Shown here: in pieces, positions 34,435 through 43,062 of the stretch
Position numbering within the stretch: position 1 is the first letter of the stretch
Layout: every line of letters begins with the position of its first letter
Assembly: GCA_020634795.1 (NCBI GenBank)
Contig: JACKAZ010000008.1
Span: forward strand, 124,001-188,000
Direction: 5' to 3'
Length of the DNA: 64,000 nt
From: Ardenticatenales bacterium
GTDB lineage: Bacteria; Chloroflexota; Anaerolineae; Ardenticatenales; Ardenticatenaceae
Made by a program: the position numbers and the translations under genes
Notes under the pieces: generated by a model
What the model was told of the DNA's origin: nothing
Database searches by the model: none
The model's input: only the letters and a program-made list of their open reading frames with translations

Positions 34435-35781
34435 CTACCCGACCGTGGCGAGGTGGGGCAATTCCCCCCACGCGCTGTCCTGCATGGCACAGACCGCGGC
34501 GGGGCAGCGGTGATCCCGCGCATGGGCGATGTATTCATCGCGGAAGTGGCGTAGACCGTCCAGCAGCACGTTCGGCGCGGTGATGCCGAGGCCACAGAAG
34601 CTGGTTCGCTTCACCATCGCGCCCATCGTTTCCAGCAGTGACAGGTCGCGCAGGGTGCCACGTCCCTCTGTCAGGCGCTGCAACAGCGTGTGGAGTTCGA
34701 CCGTTCCCACGCGGCAGGGCACGCATTTGCCACAGCTTTCGGCACGGAAGAAGGCCATCACGACGGTCGTCAGATCGACGACGCAGCGATGCGCGTTGCA
34801 GACCAGCAAGGCGCCCGACCCCAGCACCACCCCCGCCCGTCCCGAGTCGAAATCCAGCGGCAGATCGAGCCATTCGGGCGGGATGATGCCACCACTCGAT
34901 CCCCCCGATTGCACCAGTTTGAGCGCCCCACCCTTCACGCCCTGCCCCACATCGTCGATCAGGCGGCGGGTGCTGATGCCAAAGGGCACTTCGACCACGC
35001 CGCGCCAGTTCACATCGCCCAGCAGGGTCACGATTTGGGTGCCGGGGCTGCCCGCGGTGCCGCTGGCGCGATACCAGGCCGCGCCGTGGCGCAGAATCGG
35101 GGGGATGCGGACCAACGTCTCGACGTTGTTGACGAGCGTTGGCCGGCCCCAAAGCCCCGACTGCGTCGGATACGGTGGCTTGCTACGTGGCTCGCCACGG
35201 TAGCCTTCCAACGATGAGATCAACGCCGTCTCCTCGCCGCAGATGTAGGCCCCCGCGCCACTATGAAGGTGCAGCGAGAAATCAATGCCGCTCCCCAAAA
35301 TATCCCGTCCAAGAAAGCCCGCCGCCTCGGCCTGACGGATCGCGTTCTCTAAACGGTGGCGCGCTAAGTTGTACTCGCCACGAAGGTAGATGAAGCCCGT
35401 CGTCGCGCCCACCGTGAACCCTGCGATGATCATGGCTTCGATCAGGCTAAAGGGATCGCCCTCCATGATCAGTCGATCTTTGAGGGTCCCCGGCTCGCTC
35501 TCGTCGGCGTTGCAGACGACGTACTTCACCGGCGCGTCGGCCTTGGCCACGAAGTACCATTTGCGTCCGGTCGGGAAGCCCGCCCCGCCGTGGCCGCGCA
35601 CGCCCGCCGTAGTCACGGCCTCGATCACGCTATCGGGGTTGGCGCTTTGCAAGAGTTGGCGCAAGGCGACAAAGCCCTCTTCCGCCAGATAGTCGTCGAT
35701 CGATTCGGGATCGATTCGACCGACGCGTTGAAGGGCGATGCGGCGCTCAATCGAGGGGTTTTCGGGCTGCAGCGTGCTCAT
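34435..35781 (-). CDS. hoxF: Hydrogenase diaphorase flavoprotein subunit HoxF
   Basis: 448 residues, NuoF-like. The Gly-rich NADH site RGHGGAGFPTGRKW and FMN-binding CNADESEPGTLKDR lie in the first 110 residues. SGAGAYICGEETALISSLEG and the C-terminal 4Fe-4S motif ESCGKCVPCRVG with a distal Cys (TSFCGLG) follow. It lacks the NuoE-like N-terminal extension seen in some HoxF proteins, which here is the separate hoxE. Oxidises or reduces NAD(H). Overlaps hoxE by four bases. Confidence 0.94.
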   Translation of the reverse strand: MSTLQPENPSIERRIALQRVGRIDPESIDDYLAEEGFVALRQLLQSANPDSVIEAVTTAGVRGHGGAGFPTGRKWYFVAKADAPVKYVVCNADESEPGTLKDRLIMEGDPFSLIEAMIIAGFTVGATTGFIYLRGEYNLARHRLENAIRQAEAAGFLGRDILGSGIDFSLHLHSGAGAYICGEETALISSLEGYRGEPRSKPPYPTQSGLWGRPTLVNNVETLVRIPPILRHGAAWYRASGTAGSPGTQIVTLLGDVNWRGVVEVPFGISTRRLIDDVGQGVKGGALKLVQSGGSSGGIIPPEWLDLPLDFDSGRAGVVLGSGALLVCNAHRCVVDLTTVVMAFFRAESCGKCVPCRVGTVELHTLLQRLTEGRGTLRDLSLLETMGAMVKRTSFCGLGITAPNVLLDGLRHFRDEYIAHARDHRCPAAVCAMQDSAWGELPHLATVG

Positions 35782-36248
35782 GTCGGCTCCGAACGGGTGC
35801 GGGCAAGCAGATCGGGGATCTGGTCGGGGGTGAGATCGCGGTGAAGCTCTCCGTCAATCAGCAGGACAGGTCCCTGATCGCACATGCCGATGCAACTGAT
35901 GCGTTCGACGGCCCAACTGCCGTCAGCGCTCGTCTCGCCTGCCTCCAGCGCCAACGCCGCTTGCAACGCTTGCCAGATGGCCCGCCCACCGGCGATGTGA
36001 CAGGGCGCACTTTCGCAGCACTGGACCACGTGGCGGCCACGCGGCTGCAAAGAGAGCATGTGGTAAAACGTGGCGACGGCGCGTACTTCGGCGGGGGGCA
36101 GGTGAAGGTGCTGGCTGACTGCGTTAAGTGCATCGTCGGGCAGATAGCCCAAGGTCTCGTCAAGTTCCTTGAGGAGAGGAACCAAGGTGGAACGGTGTGT
36201 GCCGTGGTGCGACAGCACACCCTGAATACGCTCGATGGTGGGGGTCAT
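35778..36248 (-). CDS. hoxE: Hydrogenase diaphorase subunit HoxE (NuoE-like, 2Fe-2S)
   Basis: 156 residues from ATG 36248, which stands about 7 bases after AAGGAA. A start at 36287 would lie at the transcription start of the predicted promoter and is rejected. The thioredoxin-like 2Fe-2S fold is indicated by VVQCCESAPCHIAGG and RISCIGMCDQGPVLLIDG, which supply the four Cys. First gene of the hydrogenase operon, running towards lower coordinates. Confidence 0.92.
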   Translation of the reverse strand: MTPTIERIQGVLSHHGTHRSTLVPLLKELDETLGYLPDDALNAVSQHLHLPPAEVRAVATFYHMLSLQPRGRHVVQCCESAPCHIAGGRAIWQALQAALALEAGETSADGSWAVERISCIGMCDQGPVLLIDGELHRDLTPDQIPDLLARTRSEPT

Positions 36249-36295
36249 CGGTCGTTCCTTCCAGCGCCCTTGCTGTGATGGATTCAACTGCCGCC

Positions 36296-36332
36296 ATTAT
36301 ACCACAACTTCCGCTTGTGAAAAAAATCACAA
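36296..36332 (-). promoter_or_regulatory. hox promoter with CRP/FNR-superfamily-type palindrome
   Basis: On the minus strand an extended -10, TGGTATAAT (TATAAT = 36301-36296), lies about 48 bases upstream of hoxE. At 36315-36332 a perfect palindrome TTGTGA-N6-TCACAA overlaps the -35 position (centre about 34 bases before the predicted start at 36289). TGTGA-N6-TCACA is the classical CRP half-site arrangement. The site implies control by a Crp/Fnr-superfamily regulator, acting as activator or repressor. Confidence 0.6.
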
Positions 36333-36423
36333 AACGGGGGGGATCGCCTTGGTTGTCCCAAGCGATTTGTCATATTTGCACGCCATACTTTCGGCGTGTT
36401 GGGTCAGATCGCTGAGATGCCGA

Positions 36424-36450
36424 TTAGCACTCTCGTGCATCGACTGCTAA
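36424..36450. promoter_or_regulatory. CIRCE operator (HrcA binding site) upstream of clpC
   Basis: TTAGCACTC-N9-GACTGCTAA matches the CIRCE consensus TTAGCACTC-N9-GAGTGCTAA with one mismatch. It sits directly before the -35 element of the clpC promoter and about 165 bp before the clpC start, predicting HrcA-controlled heat induction. Confidence 0.88.
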
Positions 36451-36455
36451 TCGGA

Positions 36456-36483
36456 TTGACTTGTCGAGGAGAGCCACTATAAT
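36456..36483 (+). promoter_or_regulatory. Sigma70-type promoter of clpC (TTGACT-N16-TATAAT)
   Basis: TTGACT at 36456-36461 and TATAAT at 36478-36483, with a 16-base spacer, immediately follow the CIRCE operator. Confidence 0.7.
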
Positions 36484-36613
36484 CTTGATACTTCGTGCAA
36501 CAAAGTATTTTGCACGGCGTATGGTAGGCCGGAACGATAGTTGACCAGATAGAGCAACCCGACGCAGCCGCTATCCGTGCTGCGTGAACGCCGAATGAAG
36601 GAGAGCAACGCTC

Positions 36614-39127
36614 ATGCATTTCGATCGCTTTACCAAACGAGCGCAAGAGGCGATCCAACGCTCACAAGAAATTCTGATGGGCTATCAGCATAGCCAGATG
36701 GATCTGGAACATGTGCTGCTGGCGCTGCTGGAACAGCCCGAAGGTGGCGTCAAGGAAGTTTTGGAGCTGCTGGGGGCCGACATCGAGTATATGAAACGAC
36801 GGGTCGATCTGATTCTCCGTGCCCAGCCGAAAGTCAAAGGGGCGGCGACCAACAGCCCGACACAGATCTTTGTCACGCAGGCGGTCCAACATCTGGCCGC
36901 CATCGTCGAGCAAGAATCCCGCTCGTTGGGCGACGAATATATCTCCACCGAGCATATCCTGCTCGGCATCGTGGGCATGGTGGAACAGACACGTTCCCCG
37001 CTCACCCGTCTCTTCGCCGAAATCGACATCTCCAAGCAGGCGGTCTACGAGGCGATCGAGGAATTACGCGATGGTCGCAGCATCGACGACCCCTATGCCG
37101 AAGACAACTATAAGTCACTGGAAAAATACGGCCGTGACCTGACGCGGCTGGCCCGCGAAGAGCGGCTCGATCCGGTGATCGGTCGTGAGACGGAGATTCT
37201 GCGGATGATGCGGGTCTTGGCCCGCCGCACCAAGAACAATCCTGTGCTGATCGGCGAATCGGGTGTTGGCAAAACGGCCATCGCCGAAGGGTTGGCCAAC
37301 AAGATTATTTCGGGCGATGTGCCGGAGCATCTGTTGGGCAAACGGATCATCGAGCTGGATCTGGGTGCGATGGTGGCGGGTAGCCGCTTCCGGGGCGAAT
37401 TCGAGGAGCGGTTGAAGGCCGTGATGGAAGAGATCCAACATGCCGAGGGCGAGATCATCCTCTTCATCGACGAACTCCACAACTTGGTGGGCGCAGGCGC
37501 GGCGCAGGGCGCGATGGATGCCAGCCAGATGGTCAAGCCGATGTTGGCGCGGGGCGAGTTGCAGGTCATCGGGGCGACGACGCTGGACGAATATCGCAAC
37601 CATGTCGAAAAAGATCGCGCCTTGGAACGACGCTTCAGCCCCATCTTTGTGGATGAGCCGAGTATCGAGGATACGATCGAAATGCTGAAGGGGCTGCGCC
37701 CCCGCTACGAAGCGCACCACGACGTGACGATCACCGACGATGCGCTGGAGGCCGCCGTCAACCTTTCCGATCGCTACGTCACCGAGCGTTACCTGCCCGA
37801 CAAGGCGATCGACCTGATGGACGAGGCGTCGGCCAAGTTACGGGTCGATATCTTCAACATGCCGCCCGAACTGCGCGATCAAAAGGCGAAGCTGGATCAA
37901 CTGACGGCAGAAGAAGAGGAGGCGTGGCAGGAGCGAGATTATGAAGAAGCCGCGCAGGTTCGCAGCCAACGCATCCAGATCGAAGAGCAACTCCGTGCCG
38001 AAATGAAGGCGTGGCGGGCCGAACATGGCTTGGACGAGATCGTGGACCGCGAAGATGTGGCCGAGATCGTCGAGTCGTGGACGGGGGTGCCGGTCAAACG
38101 GATGTTGGAAACCGAAGCCGCCAAACTATTGCAGATGGAAGATCATCTGCATAAGCGGGTGGTGGGGCAGCACAAGGGCATCGTCGCGGTGGCGGACGCG
38201 ATTCGTCGTGGCCGCTCGGGCCTGAAGGATCCGAAGCGACCGCTGGGCAGCTTTATCTTCTTGGGGCCGACTGGCGTCGGCAAGACCGAGCTGGCCCGTG
38301 CGCTGGCCGAATTCCTCTTCGACGATGAGGATGCGATGGTGCGGGTCGACATGTCGGAATTCCGCGCCAGCCACACCGTCAGCCGGCTGATCGGCTCGCC
38401 GCCGGGCTACGTCGGCTACGGCGAAGGGGGGCAGCTCACCGAAGCGGTGCGCCGTCGCCCCTACCAAGTGGTGCTCTTCGACGAGATCGAAAAGGCGCAC
38501 CCCGAAATCTTCAACGTGCTGCTGCAAGTGCTGGACGACGGTCGCCTGACCGACGGCCAGGGGCGCACGGTCGATTTCCGCAATACGGTCATCATCATGA
38601 CCTCCAACCTCGGCACGAAGTATATGTCGAGCAGCGGCGGGCCACTCGGCTTCCGCATCGGCGAGCGGGCCGATCATGATTTGGTGAACAACCAAGCGGT
38701 CGAAGATGATCTGAAAGAGCAGTTCCGACCGGAATTCCTGAACCGCGTCGACGAGATCATCATCTTCGAATCGCTCTCGCAGCCGCAAATTCGTGAGATC
38801 GTCGACCTGCAGGTCAATCGCATGATGGCGAACATCACCGCGCAAGGGCTGTCGATCGATCTGGATGACGGCGCGCGTGACTGGCTGGCGGCGAAGGGCT
38901 ACGATCCGCAGTTTGGCGCGCGCCCGCTCAAGCGGGTCATCATGCGCCACATCGAAAGCCCGCTCAGCCGCAAGCTGCTGGCTGGGGAGTTCCAAGAGGG
39001 TGATACAATTCTGGTCACCGTCGATGCTGAGGCCGACGACCTCGCCTTCGAACGCCAGCCCGGCGCGCCGAAGGTCGAGGAGATCACGTTGGAAATGCCG
39101 GTCGATTCGGAGCTTCCGGTCGAATAA
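36614..39127 (+). CDS. clpC: ATP-dependent Clp protease ATP-binding subunit ClpC
   Basis: 837 residues, normal ClpC length, with GGAGAG before ATG 36614. Order of domains: two Clp-N repeats (1-145), AAA-1 with GESGVGKT (about 214) and ELDLGAMVAGSRFRGEFEER, a UVR motif in the middle domain (YEEAAQVRSQRIQIEEQL, about 440), and AAA-2 with GPTGVGKT (about 551) and VVLFDEIEKAHPEIFN. A ClpP-contact type loop and a C-terminal D2-small domain follow. The ring unfolds proteins for ClpP; no clpP is in the window. Controlled by the CIRCE operator upstream and ended by a terminator at 39146. Confidence 0.96.
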   Translation: MHFDRFTKRAQEAIQRSQEILMGYQHSQMDLEHVLLALLEQPEGGVKEVLELLGADIEYMKRRVDLILRAQPKVKGAATNSPTQIFVTQAVQHLAAIVEQESRSLGDEYISTEHILLGIVGMVEQTRSPLTRLFAEIDISKQAVYEAIEELRDGRSIDDPYAEDNYKSLEKYGRDLTRLAREERLDPVIGRETEILRMMRVLARRTKNNPVLIGESGVGKTAIAEGLANKIISGDVPEHLLGKRIIELDLGAMVAGSRFRGEFEERLKAVMEEIQHAEGEIILFIDELHNLVGAGAAQGAMDASQMVKPMLARGELQVIGATTLDEYRNHVEKDRALERRFSPIFVDEPSIEDTIEMLKGLRPRYEAHHDVTITDDALEAAVNLSDRYVTERYLPDKAIDLMDEASAKLRVDIFNMPPELRDQKAKLDQLTAEEEEAWQERDYEEAAQVRSQRIQIEEQLRAEMKAWRAEHGLDEIVDREDVAEIVESWTGVPVKRMLETEAAKLLQMEDHLHKRVVGQHKGIVAVADAIRRGRSGLKDPKRPLGSFIFLGPTGVGKTELARALAEFLFDDEDAMVRVDMSEFRASHTVSRLIGSPPGYVGYGEGGQLTEAVRRRPYQVVLFDEIEKAHPEIFNVLLQVLDDGRLTDGQGRTVDFRNTVIIMTSNLGTKYMSSSGGPLGFRIGERADHDLVNNQAVEDDLKEQFRPEFLNRVDEIIIFESLSQPQIREIVDLQVNRMMANITAQGLSIDLDDGARDWLAAKGYDPQFGARPLKRVIMRHIESPLSRKLLAGEFQEGDTILVTVDAEADDLAFERQPGAPKVEEITLEMPVDSELPVE

Positions 39128-39145
39128 TCAGGCGCAGGTAAACGC

Positions 39146-39178
39146 AAAGCGGGCTGACAGAGCGTCAGCCCGCTTTTT
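39146..39178 (+). terminator. Rho-independent terminator between clpC and the convergent DUF892 gene
   Basis: AAAGCGGGCTGAC (39146-39158) pairs perfectly with GTCAGCCCGCTTT (39164-39176) and further T follows. The flanking A and T runs allow it to serve both convergent genes. Confidence 0.88.
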
Positions 39179-39192
39179 GATTGCTGTGCTCT

Positions 39193-39690
39193 TTACTGTT
39201 GTGCCGACAGATTGATCTTGTATTCAGCGATGCGGGTCAGCAGCTCGTCCGCATTGCCCTCTTCATCCAGCGTCTTTTGTAGCATTTCGGCGACATCTGT
39301 CATGCCCAACTGACGGGCAAAGGTCCGCGCGCAGCCATAGGCTGCGATCTCATAATGTTCGCACCGCTGTGCCATGGCGATCAGCCCCGCATCTTTTACG
39401 TTGGCGGGTGCGTCCTCGGCGATCATTCCTTCCGCTTCTTCGATCAGTCCGGCCATCCCCTTGCAATGGTGGCCGCCTGCTTTGTACTCAAGTCGCTCGA
39501 AGACCTCTTCGAGCCGCTCGATATGCTCCTCGGTGCGATCCAAATGATCGCTGAACGCTTGGGTCAATTCCTCGTTACTGGCGGCGTCCCGCATTTTGGG
39601 CAGCGCCTTTTTCAGTTGATTTTCAGCGCTGTAAAGGTCTTTCAGTTCATGGACCAAAAGGGTGTGCAGATCGGTGATCTTCATCGACAT
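39193..39690 (-). CDS. Ferritin-like DUF892 protein (YciE/YciF family)
   Basis: 165 residues. MKITDLHTLLVHELKDLYSA and ENQLKKALPKM is the family start. HLDRTEEHIERLEEVFERLE, HHCKGMAGLIEEAEGMI and AQRCEHYEIAAYGCARTFA form the ferritin-like four-helix bundle, with Glu/His positions able to bind two metals. The family is induced by stress in many bacteria; its biochemical role is unresolved. Convergent with clpC. Confidence 0.9.
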   Translation of the reverse strand: MSMKITDLHTLLVHELKDLYSAENQLKKALPKMRDAASNEELTQAFSDHLDRTEEHIERLEEVFERLEYKAGGHHCKGMAGLIEEAEGMIAEDAPANVKDAGLIAMAQRCEHYEIAAYGCARTFARQLGMTDVAEMLQKTLDEEGNADELLTRIAEYKINLSAQQ

Positions 39691-40244
39691 AAAGTTGCCC
39701 TTTCTAGGCGTGGTATGAGTGAGGAGACGACCTCCTCACCCCCTATCGTAGTGCGCGGGGATGCTGCAGGCAAGTCAGCGGGCCAGTTTGAGCAGGGCAA
39801 TCCCCTCTAACTTGCGGTGAGAAGGGGGCCTACCAATCACGGCTATAACCTCTCATTTTTTACCATCCTGAGATCGGAACGACTGGCGCTGAAGGAGCTG
39901 GGGGAGTCAACAGGCTGATCCTTCCCTTTCCATCGCGGGCAACAAGATAGCCTCTGGGGAACGGCTTATATGTACTGTCGAAGGTTACCAAGTAACAGTT
40001 TGTTCAGCATGAATAGTGTGACTGTGAACACGGTGCATGGTACATGGTGCATGAGATTTTCGGCGAGGCGAACGCCCTATTCGCCAGTCGCTATCGGTCA
40101 GCCGTGTGAATGTTACGTTATGCCCTGCGCGGGTATAGAGACAGAGAAGTAGATGGGTATGGCCTTGTGGCTCCCATTTGGCCGATTCGCGATTCACGAT
40201 TCGCGATAACACCACCAACGCTCCCTTCTAATGAAACAGAAACA
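39691..40244. other. Intergenic region with heptamer repeats, no gene seen
   Basis: No coding frame of natural composition. It holds CATGGTGC-type heptamers (40032-40053) and an ATTCGCG/ATTCACG heptamer run (40183-40208), plus a small GTTACCAAGTAAC palindrome near 39986. The right end meets the duplicated regulatory module. Confidence 0.6.
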
Positions 40245-40328
40245 CATAACGAATCCTTTTACGGGAATGGGAGTGAAAGCAGTCGCTGATTGTAACGACT
40301 CGTAAAAAGCTGCGACTTTTCGCTTGAC
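40245..40328. repeat. 84-bp duplicated regulatory module, copy A
   Basis: Matches 44973-45056 at 76 of 84 positions by my count, with the last 33 or so bases identical (from GACTCGTAAAAAGCTGCGAC to CGCTTGAC). It includes, on the minus strand, a ribosome site and ATG equivalent to the start of the XRE regulator at 44975. Here the ATG leads only into a 17-codon frame, so the regulator gene is missing. On the plus strand it ends in the -35 element of the promoter for the metalloprotease. Confidence 0.88.
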
Positions 40329-40353
40329 TCGCACAACTCAAAACGTCTATCTT
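40324..40353 (+). promoter_or_regulatory. Promoter for the matrixin gene (TTGACT-N18-TATCTT)
   Basis: The -35 TTGACT (40324-40329) is the last element of regulatory module A, and TATCTT (40348-40353) follows 18 bases later. The equivalent promoter in copy B is TTGACG with TATAGT. Confidence 0.5.
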
Positions 40354-40426
40354 ATGATTGTCGAATGCGGAAGCGTAGTCCAAAAAGCTTTGGTTACAAA
40401 ACTCTATCAGGAATGGAAGGTGTTTG

Positions 40427-40966
40427 ATGAAAGATAAAATGATGACTTCATTAATGATTGGGATAGTTGGGGCGCTCTTCTTATTTGTTTCTGTATCCAA
40501 TGCTTATGATTACGCTGGATGCAAGTGGCCAAGTAACAATATGGTATACGACGCTCACTCGCTGTCTTCCGGATGGCAAGATGTTGTCAGTGGTGGGCGT
40601 GTTCCATGGAACAATGTGACATCTTCAGGTATAGGCATCTACAGAGACGATTCTTCTTCGAACGATGTTACACTTGGATATGTTCAAAATGGTTGGCTAG
40701 CAGTAACTAGCTGTTCTGGTAGCACCATTGTTAGAGCACCTATTACTTTCAGTACCGGTTACAATTGGTACACCGGAACTGGAACACCCACGACAAACTA
40801 CTATGATGCTCGAGGTGTTGCAACCCATGAATTCGGACACGCTATAGGATTCCACCATACTCAGAGTACAAATTGTCCTAGCAATATTTGGTCTAGAGCC
40901 ACTATGTGCGAGGGATACGGTGCCACTCATACTTATAAGCGCACCCTAGTGTCTCGTCAAGGCTAA
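40427..40966 (+). CDS. Matrixin-type zinc metalloprotease, 3' end displaced by an insertion
   Basis: 179 residues from ATG 40427 (GGAAGG upstream). Signal peptide (MMTSLMIGIVGALFLFVSVSNA), then a small zincin domain with HEFGHAIGFHH (HExxHxxGxxH, three zinc ligands and catalytic Glu) and a Met-turn (ATMCEG). The natural sequence ends at the codon for Leu in YKRTL (40946-40948); the last five residues VSRQG are encoded by the inserted element. The original end, ESDDINGVSAVYP, is found at 42978-43019. The truncated protein still contains all zinc ligands, so it could be active. Lower GC than core genes. Probably the first gene of an operon with the lipoprotein at 43063. Confidence 0.8.
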   Translation: MKDKMMTSLMIGIVGALFLFVSVSNAYDYAGCKWPSNNMVYDAHSLSSGWQDVVSGGRVPWNNVTSSGIGIYRDDSSSNDVTLGYVQNGWLAVTSCSGSTIVRAPITFSTGYNWYTGTGTPTTNYYDARGVATHEFGHAIGFHHTQSTNCPSNIWSRATMCEGYGATHTYKRTLVSRQG

Positions 40967-40997
40967 AATGATCAAATAATTTGAGTGTGTTTCAAGT

Positions 40998-42561
40998 TTG
41001 GACTTTTGACAAAAGCATAGCCAGGCGAGGGGGCAAGATTTGCCCAAAGGCGGAACTGCGCCAGAAGTAGAGTATGGACATTACTCAATACACTACCGCG
41101 TTGGAGCAGTTCCGAACCACATTGTACCAGAGTTTTGCGAATCGCGCCGATACGCTGCTGGAGCTGGTGGATGCGCTGTGCAGCTACCCGGAGGCAGAGT
41201 CGGTGGTGGCCTATAGCCTGGCCCCTGTGTTTCGGCGCAGCTATTCGACCCTCTCCAAGGCGCTGGCGGCGCTAGACCTGGCAGAGTAACGCTGGCGCAG
41301 CTGCTGCAACCTTATCTGCCGCGACCGCGCCAGCGTCCCTCTGGCTGTTGTTACCAACTGTAACGGCGCAACCACGACCCCAATAGCTTTAGCTGACCGT
41401 GGGATGGTCCATGCGCCGCCCGTGGTGAAGGGCAACAAGCCGGTTACCATCGGGCATCAGTATTCCACGGTCGCGCTGGGTTTGAGCCCGAAGCGGGTGT
41501 CTCAAGCAGTTGGGTCTACCCTGCTGACGCAGCGCGTCGCCACCGATGCCGACAAAGAGGGGGTGGGGCCGCATGAACTTGAGGCCTTGCTGGCCGACGA
41601 GCGGCTGCTGCTGGCGCGGAACGTGTGCGTGGAAGTCGGCTTACAGCAGCTACAGTAAGCCCGCTTACCTAGTAGCGCACCGCCATCATGCGCATCTGGT
41701 CACCATAGCGCGTGTGCGCAGCAACCGCACCTTCTCCTATCGAACGAGATGGCGGATGAGGCAGCGGCCCCAGCGCTGGCCATCCCACGTGATATGGTGA
41801 GACATTCAAGCTCACCGACACTGAGACGAACCCGCCGCCTGGAGACGTTAACCTGGTGGAGAGCAGTCGGCGCGGCAAGCGCCAGCGCGTGGAGATTCAG
41901 GGCTGGCACAACCTACTGATGCGCGGTAAGCACACGCCGCAGCGCCTGCCCATGCAGCACTATCCGTTCACGCTGGTGCGCATCATGCGCTACGACGAGG
42001 CAGGCAATCCGCTCTACCAGCGCCCGCTGTGGCTGCTCGTGATGGGCCAGCGACGCGGCGAGGTTGAGCCTGCAGCAATCTATGACGCCTATGCCGCGCG
42101 CTTCGACATCGAACACTTTTTTCCGCTTTGGCAAGCAGAAGCTGCATATGGCCGACTTTCAGACGCCGGACGTGGCCCCGGAAGCGACCACGTGCTAAGG
42201 GCAGAAGACGCATATCGCCTACAATCAACTCTGGATGGCGCGGCATATCGAGCCAAGAAACGCCGACAGTACTGTGCGCGAGTTCAAATCAAAGCGCGTT
42301 GAAGCCGCCAACCTTGAAGCAAATACGCGACTTCGGACGAATTATTCGGCAGTTGGGGACACCGGCCCAAGCGCCCAAACCACGCGGTATTGCACCTGGG
42401 CGGTCGAAGGGCACGAAATTGCCCCCACGACCACGCCAAAAGGTCATTATCAAGGGCCGCCCAAGCGCCAAAGCTGCCTGATTACAAGGCGTTGCCGCCC
42501 TTATTAAGGTGCGCGCTCAACTCAACTTCTGTTGAGCCATATCCGTTTGTCAAAAGTCCAA
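40998..42561 (+). mobile_element. Insertion sequence nested in the miniature element
   Basis: 1564 bp with perfect 16-bp terminal inverted repeats, TTGGACTTTTGACAAA (40998-41013) and its complement (42546-42561), and a perfect 6-bp target duplication TCAAGT on both sides (40992-40997, 42562-42567). It carries one degraded transposase gene. I do not assign an IS family; the transposase resembles DDE proteins of the IS4/IS701-like group. Confidence 0.85.
41074..42481 (+). pseudogene. DDE transposase, multiple frameshifts
   Basis: Segments in different frames make up one transposase. It starts LEQFRTTLYQSFANRADTLL and LVDALCSYPEAESVVAYSL (41074-41289, ends at a stop). Then GNKPVTIGHQYSTVALGL (about 41430) follows, then RVEIQGWHNLLMRGKHTPQR and WLLVMGQRRGEVEPAAIYDA with YAARFDIEHFF (41856-42120). 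IAYNQLWMARHIEPR and, in the next frame, RDFGRIIRQLGTPAQAPKPR with GTKLPPRPRQKVIIKG complete it. At least four frame changes mean the element cannot move on its own. Confidence 0.8.
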
Positions 42562-42617
42562 TCAAGTAAGTTACGCCGTGCGGAGATGAACCGGATCGTT
42601 TGAGCCAATGGGTGATT

Positions 42618-42725
42618 GAGGCGGGCACCCACAAGGGGTGCCCCTACCGCTGCGCGCTATTTGCGTTGTGTTTGCCTTGTGGTTACAAGGCCCATGTAGG
42701 GGCGGGCCTTGTGCCCGCCCGCCTC
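42618..42725. repeat. Palindromic GC-rich repeat inside the miniature element
   Basis: GAGGCGGGCACCCACAAGGG and following bases are nearly reverse-complemented by the sequence ending GTGCCCGCCCGCCTC, giving two 30-bp arms around a 48-bp centre. Such GGGCACAAGG/CCCGCCCCTAC palindromes look like a REP-type repeat. Confidence 0.65.
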
Positions 42726-42977
42726 AGCGGCCAATAGATGGCTAGCGGCGTTGTCCTGTCAACGGACCATGGCGGGCGCCATCGGAAGCCATGTCACGCC
42801 CTGCGCGCCCACATCGGTAGCCGTCGGTTCACCCTTCTCGCTACCCTTCAACAAATTTCAGAACCAACTGAAATGAAACAGACCCCAATACTTTCCGGTG
42901 TGGAAGCCACTTTCCCTCTGAAAAACGGCCCGCACGACTGATTTTATTTCCATCAAAATGGGCTTGACACGACACTA

Positions 42978-43019
42978 GAGTCCGACGACATCAATGGAGT
43001 GAGTGCTGTCTACCCTTAG
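42978..43019 (+). pseudogene. Displaced 3' end of the matrixin gene
   Basis: Codons 42978-43019 read ESDDINGVSAVYP and stop. D-D-x-x-G-V-x-A-V/L-Y is the usual C-terminal end of matrixin-type zincins. Joined to codon 174 (CTA, 40946-40948) it gives a 187-residue protein with no frame change. Confidence 0.85.
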
Positions 43020-43062
43020 ATACACTCAATCGTATTAAAGATAGAAGGAGGATGCCGAACCT

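Larger units (their letters stand above)
40949..42977. mobile_element. Outer miniature element inserted at TA in the matrixin gene
   Basis: The left end GTGTCTCGTCAAGGC (from 40949) and, on the complement, the right end GTGTCGTGTCAAGCC (from 42975) match at 12 of 15 positions and are flanked by TA (40947-40948 and 42976-42977). Without the nested insertion sequence and its extra target copy, the element would be about 455 bp and has no transposase of its own, i.e. MITE-like, with ends and TA target as in IS630/Tc1-mariner elements. Deleting 40949-42977 rejoins the matrixin frame without a scar. Confidence 0.75.
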
